DNA from: Spirosoma rigui
GTDB lineage: Bacteria; Bacteroidota; Bacteroidia; Cytophagales; Spirosomataceae
DNA length: 64,000 nucleotides
Assembly (NCBI RefSeq): GCF_002067135.1
Contig: NZ_CP020105.1
Span: 1,736,001 to 1,800,000 of the forward strand
Direction of reading: 5' to 3'
Of this stretch, positions 62,075 through 64,000 are shown one piece after another. Within the stretch, counting starts at the first letter, position 1. Each line of letters starts with the position of its first letter. The notes beneath the pieces were generated by a model. It did not search any database and was not told the origin of the DNA. It saw only the letters and a list, made by a program, of their open reading frames with translations. A program made the position numbers and the translations under genes.

Positions 62075-62452
62075 ATGGCACGTATTGCAGGTGTAGACAT
62101 TCCAGACAAAAAGCGGGGCGAGATTGCGCTGACGTACATCTTCGGCATTGGCCGTAGCCGGGCGAAGAAAATCCTGACCGACGCGGGTATCAGTGTTGAC
62201 AAAAAGGCAAGTGAGTGGTCGGACGATGAAGCGAGCGCTGTGCGTAACGCAATCACGAACGAGTACAAAGTTGAAGGTCAGCTGCGCTCAGAAGTTCAGT
62301 TGAGCATCAAGCGCCTGATGGACATTGGTTGCTACCGTGGCCTTCGGCACCGGAAAGGGCTTCCCGTCCGTGGTCAGCATACCAAAAACAACTCCCGTAC
62401 CCGGAAAGGTAAGCGGAAGACTGTTGCTAACAAGAAGAAAGTAACGAAATAA
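62075..62452 (+). CDS. rpsM: 30S ribosomal protein S13
   Basis: The protein has 125 residues. It begins [34 protein letters not shown] and has the 16S and tRNA-binding tail [33 protein letters not shown]. It follows rpmJ by 2 bp. A 107-bp gap separates it from rpsK. Confidence 0.98.
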   Translation: MARIAGVDIPDKKRGEIALTYIFGIGRSRAKKILTDAGISVDKKASEWSDDEASAVRNAITNEYKVEGQLRSEVQLSIKRLMDIGCYRGLRHRKGLPVRGQHTKNNSRTRKGKRKTVANKKKVTK

Positions 62453-62559
62453 TTAATCGGTCGCTCATCGTTACACGGACCATTTGTGGTTGTTCAGTGC
62501 TGGTAACTGGATAACAAGTAATGAAACCGGTGACTCATTGACGATTACCTCACAAAACA

Positions 62560-62955
62560 ATGGCTCAAGCAAAACGCAAAGACAAAGCGAAAAAGCGGGT
62601 AGTGATTGTTGAACCCGTTGGTCAGGTACACATCCGGGCAACGTTCAACAACATCATCATCTCGATCACCAACATGAACGGCCAGGTTATTTCCTGGGCT
62701 TCGGCGGGTAAAATGGGCTTCCGTGGCTCGAAGAAAAACACGCCATATGCTGCTCAGACAGCCGCTTCAAACTGTGCTGCTGTTGCCCACGATCTGGGTA
62801 TGCGCAAAGCAGAGGTGTTCGTAAAAGGTCCAGGATCAGGTCGTGAGTCGGCAATCCGTACCATTCAGAACTCGGGGATTGAAGTAACAACGATCCGCGA
62901 TATTACCCCCATGCCGCACAACGGTTGTCGGCCACCCAAGCGTCGTCGTGTATAA
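62560..62955 (+). CDS. rpsK: 30S ribosomal protein S11
   Basis: The protein has 131 residues. Typical blocks are [44 protein letters not shown] (about 25-68), [21 protein letters not shown], and the C-terminal [12 protein letters not shown]11 forms the platform near the E site, with P-site mRNA. Confidence 0.98.
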   Translation: MAQAKRKDKAKKRVVIVEPVGQVHIRATFNNIIISITNMNGQVISWASAGKMGFRGSKKNTPYAAQTAASNCAAVAHDLGMRKAEVFVKGPGSGRESAIRTIQNSGIEVTTIRDITPMPHNGCRPPKRRRV

Positions 62956-63042
62956 CGCTGGCGTACGGGCAGTACATGAATAGGGACAGGCGACATTAAG
63001 TTGTGTCTGTCCGATGTTTAACTTTTATTCATTCAAGAAAGA

Positions 63043-63648
63043 ATGGCACGTTACATTGGGCCTAAAGCCAGAATTTCGCGTAAGTTTGGAGAACCCATCA
63101 TGGGACCCAGCAAAGCGCTTCAGAAAAAGAATTACGGACCGGGTATGCACGGTCGGGGTCGTAAGCGGAAACAATCCGAATATGCACTCCAGTTGATTGA
63201 GAAGCAAAAAGTAAAGTATACTTATGGTATCCTGGAGCGCCAGTTCCGGGCGTTGTTCCACCGGGCACAGGTTCGGGAAGGAATCACCGGCGAAAACCTG
63301 CTGAAACTGTGTGAAGCCCGTCTGGACAACACTGTTTTTCGTCTGGGTATCGCTACCTCACGCCGGGCTGCCCGTCAGCTGGTGTCACACAAGCATATCA
63401 TCGTTGATGGTGAAGTAGTGAATATTCCCTCTTATTCGCTCAAGCCGGGTCAGATCATCGGCGTTCGTGAGAAGTCGAAGTCGCTGGAAGCCGTTTCGTC
63501 AAGCCTGTCGGCTCGCAACACCAAGCGTTACAACTGGGTAGAGTGGGATGGTCAGCAAATGGCGGGTAAGTTTATTAGCTACCCAGAGCGCGATCAGATT
63601 CCGGAGAACTTCAACGAGCAAGCCATCGTCGAATTGTATTCGAAGTAA
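63043..63648 (+). CDS. rpsD: 30S ribosomal protein S4
   Basis: The protein has 201 residues. It begins [21 protein letters not shown] and carries the S4 RNA-binding domain [46 protein letters not shown] (about 92-137). The N-terminus has no zinc cysteines, so it is the zinc-free form. S4 is a primary 16S-binding protein and in E. coli regulates the alpha operon. Confidence 0.98.
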   Translation: MARYIGPKARISRKFGEPIMGPSKALQKKNYGPGMHGRGRKRKQSEYALQLIEKQKVKYTYGILERQFRALFHRAQVREGITGENLLKLCEARLDNTVFRLGIATSRRAARQLVSHKHIIVDGEVVNIPSYSLKPGQIIGVREKSKSLEAVSSSLSARNTKRYNWVEWDGQQMAGKFISYPERDQIPENFNEQAIVELYSK

Positions 63649-63831
63649 TCGGACTGGCAGGACCCCACCGGGTTCTGCTTCCTTTAGTATAAATGGCTTA
63701 CAAGTTTATAGTTTAGTTTTAAGGGTACGGTCAGTGACCGTTTACCTGTCAAAAAATAAAAACGTAGTCCTGTAAGCCTTGTTTCAGTCTTCACGCCAAG
63801 GCAGAGAACTGCTGTAAACGATACGAAACGT

Positions 63832-64000
63832 ATGTCAATATTAGCGTTCCAAATGCCCGACAAAGTCGTAGTGGAGAAAGCCGACGACTTTCACGGTGTG
63901 TTTGAATTCAAACCCCTTGAAAAAGGATATGGTGTAACAATTGGCAATGCGCTGCGTCGCATCCTGTTGTCATCACTGGAAGGTTACACCATCACGAGTG
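63832..64000 (+). CDS. rpoA: RNA polymerase alpha subunit, N-terminal part (cut by the window edge)
   Basis: The first 56 codons are visible and the frame runs off the right edge. The start is [22 protein letters not shown] and the family block [19 protein letters not shown] follows, the N-terminal domain that dimerises and assembles with the beta subunits. Its position after rpsD is the normal alpha operon order. rplQ would be expected next. Confidence 0.95.
   Translation, partial: MSILAFQMPDKVVVEKADDFHGVFEFKPLEKGYGVTIGNALRRILLSSLEGYTITS

Overview
The window is chromosomal DNA from a member of the Bacteroidota, most likely an aerobic Cytophagales bacterium close to Spirosoma. Three things point there. 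Most intergenic regions carry the Bacteroidota -7 promoter element TAnnTTTG, and strong Shine-Dalgarno sequences are rare. The gene families are typical: two PSD1-type (DUF1549/DUF1553) lipoproteins with a DUF1501 partner, a GH95 fucosidase, a FucP-type transporter, YpdA, a DUF6089 outer-membrane protein and a LytTR membrane regulator. The ribosomal cluster has the Bacteroidota order secY-map-infA-rpmJ-rpsM-rpsK-rpsD-rpoA. The genus is an inference from gene content. I saw no tRNA, rRNA, CRISPR array, prophage or insertion sequence.

Region 1 (1-10400) holds the end of a beta-propeller protein and a four-gene block: a membrane DUF2231/cytochrome c/leucine-rich-repeat protein, two paralogous giant lipoproteins with two CxxCH haem motifs each, and a Tat-exported DUF1501 protein, closed by a very strong terminator. 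It looks like an envelope redox system of unknown substrate and is the least understood part of the window.

Region 2 (10400-22050) is mixed metabolism: an MscS channel, a serine hydrolase, glpK and glpF for glycerol, a quinone-oxidoreductase-like enzyme, an AlkB-like membrane hydroxylase, an ExbB/ExbD pair, a Rieske-ferredoxin reductase fusion and a 3'-5' exonuclease. Region 3 (22050-28550) has nuoK, nuoL, nuoM and nuoN of respiratory complex I, a GtrA-like protein and a tiny lipoprotein.

Region 4 (28550-47500) carries priA, ypdA, a yeast-type cytosine deaminase, a sugar transporter, a TetR regulator followed by a YceI / FrnE-like DsbA / nitroreductase operon with shared operator-like repeats, a GH95 enzyme, a short-chain prenyl synthase, a rhomboid protease, a LytTR regulator, an SGNH lipoprotein, and prfB with a canonical +1 programmed frameshift.

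Region 5 (47500-64000) starts with lpdA. A probable independent structured small RNA follows, and then the S10-spc-alpha ribosomal protein supercluster from rplC to the start of rpoA. The cluster starts at rplC, without rpsJ. Ribosomal proteins S3 and S17 have unusual low-complexity extensions, and internal promoters precede rpsH and rplO.
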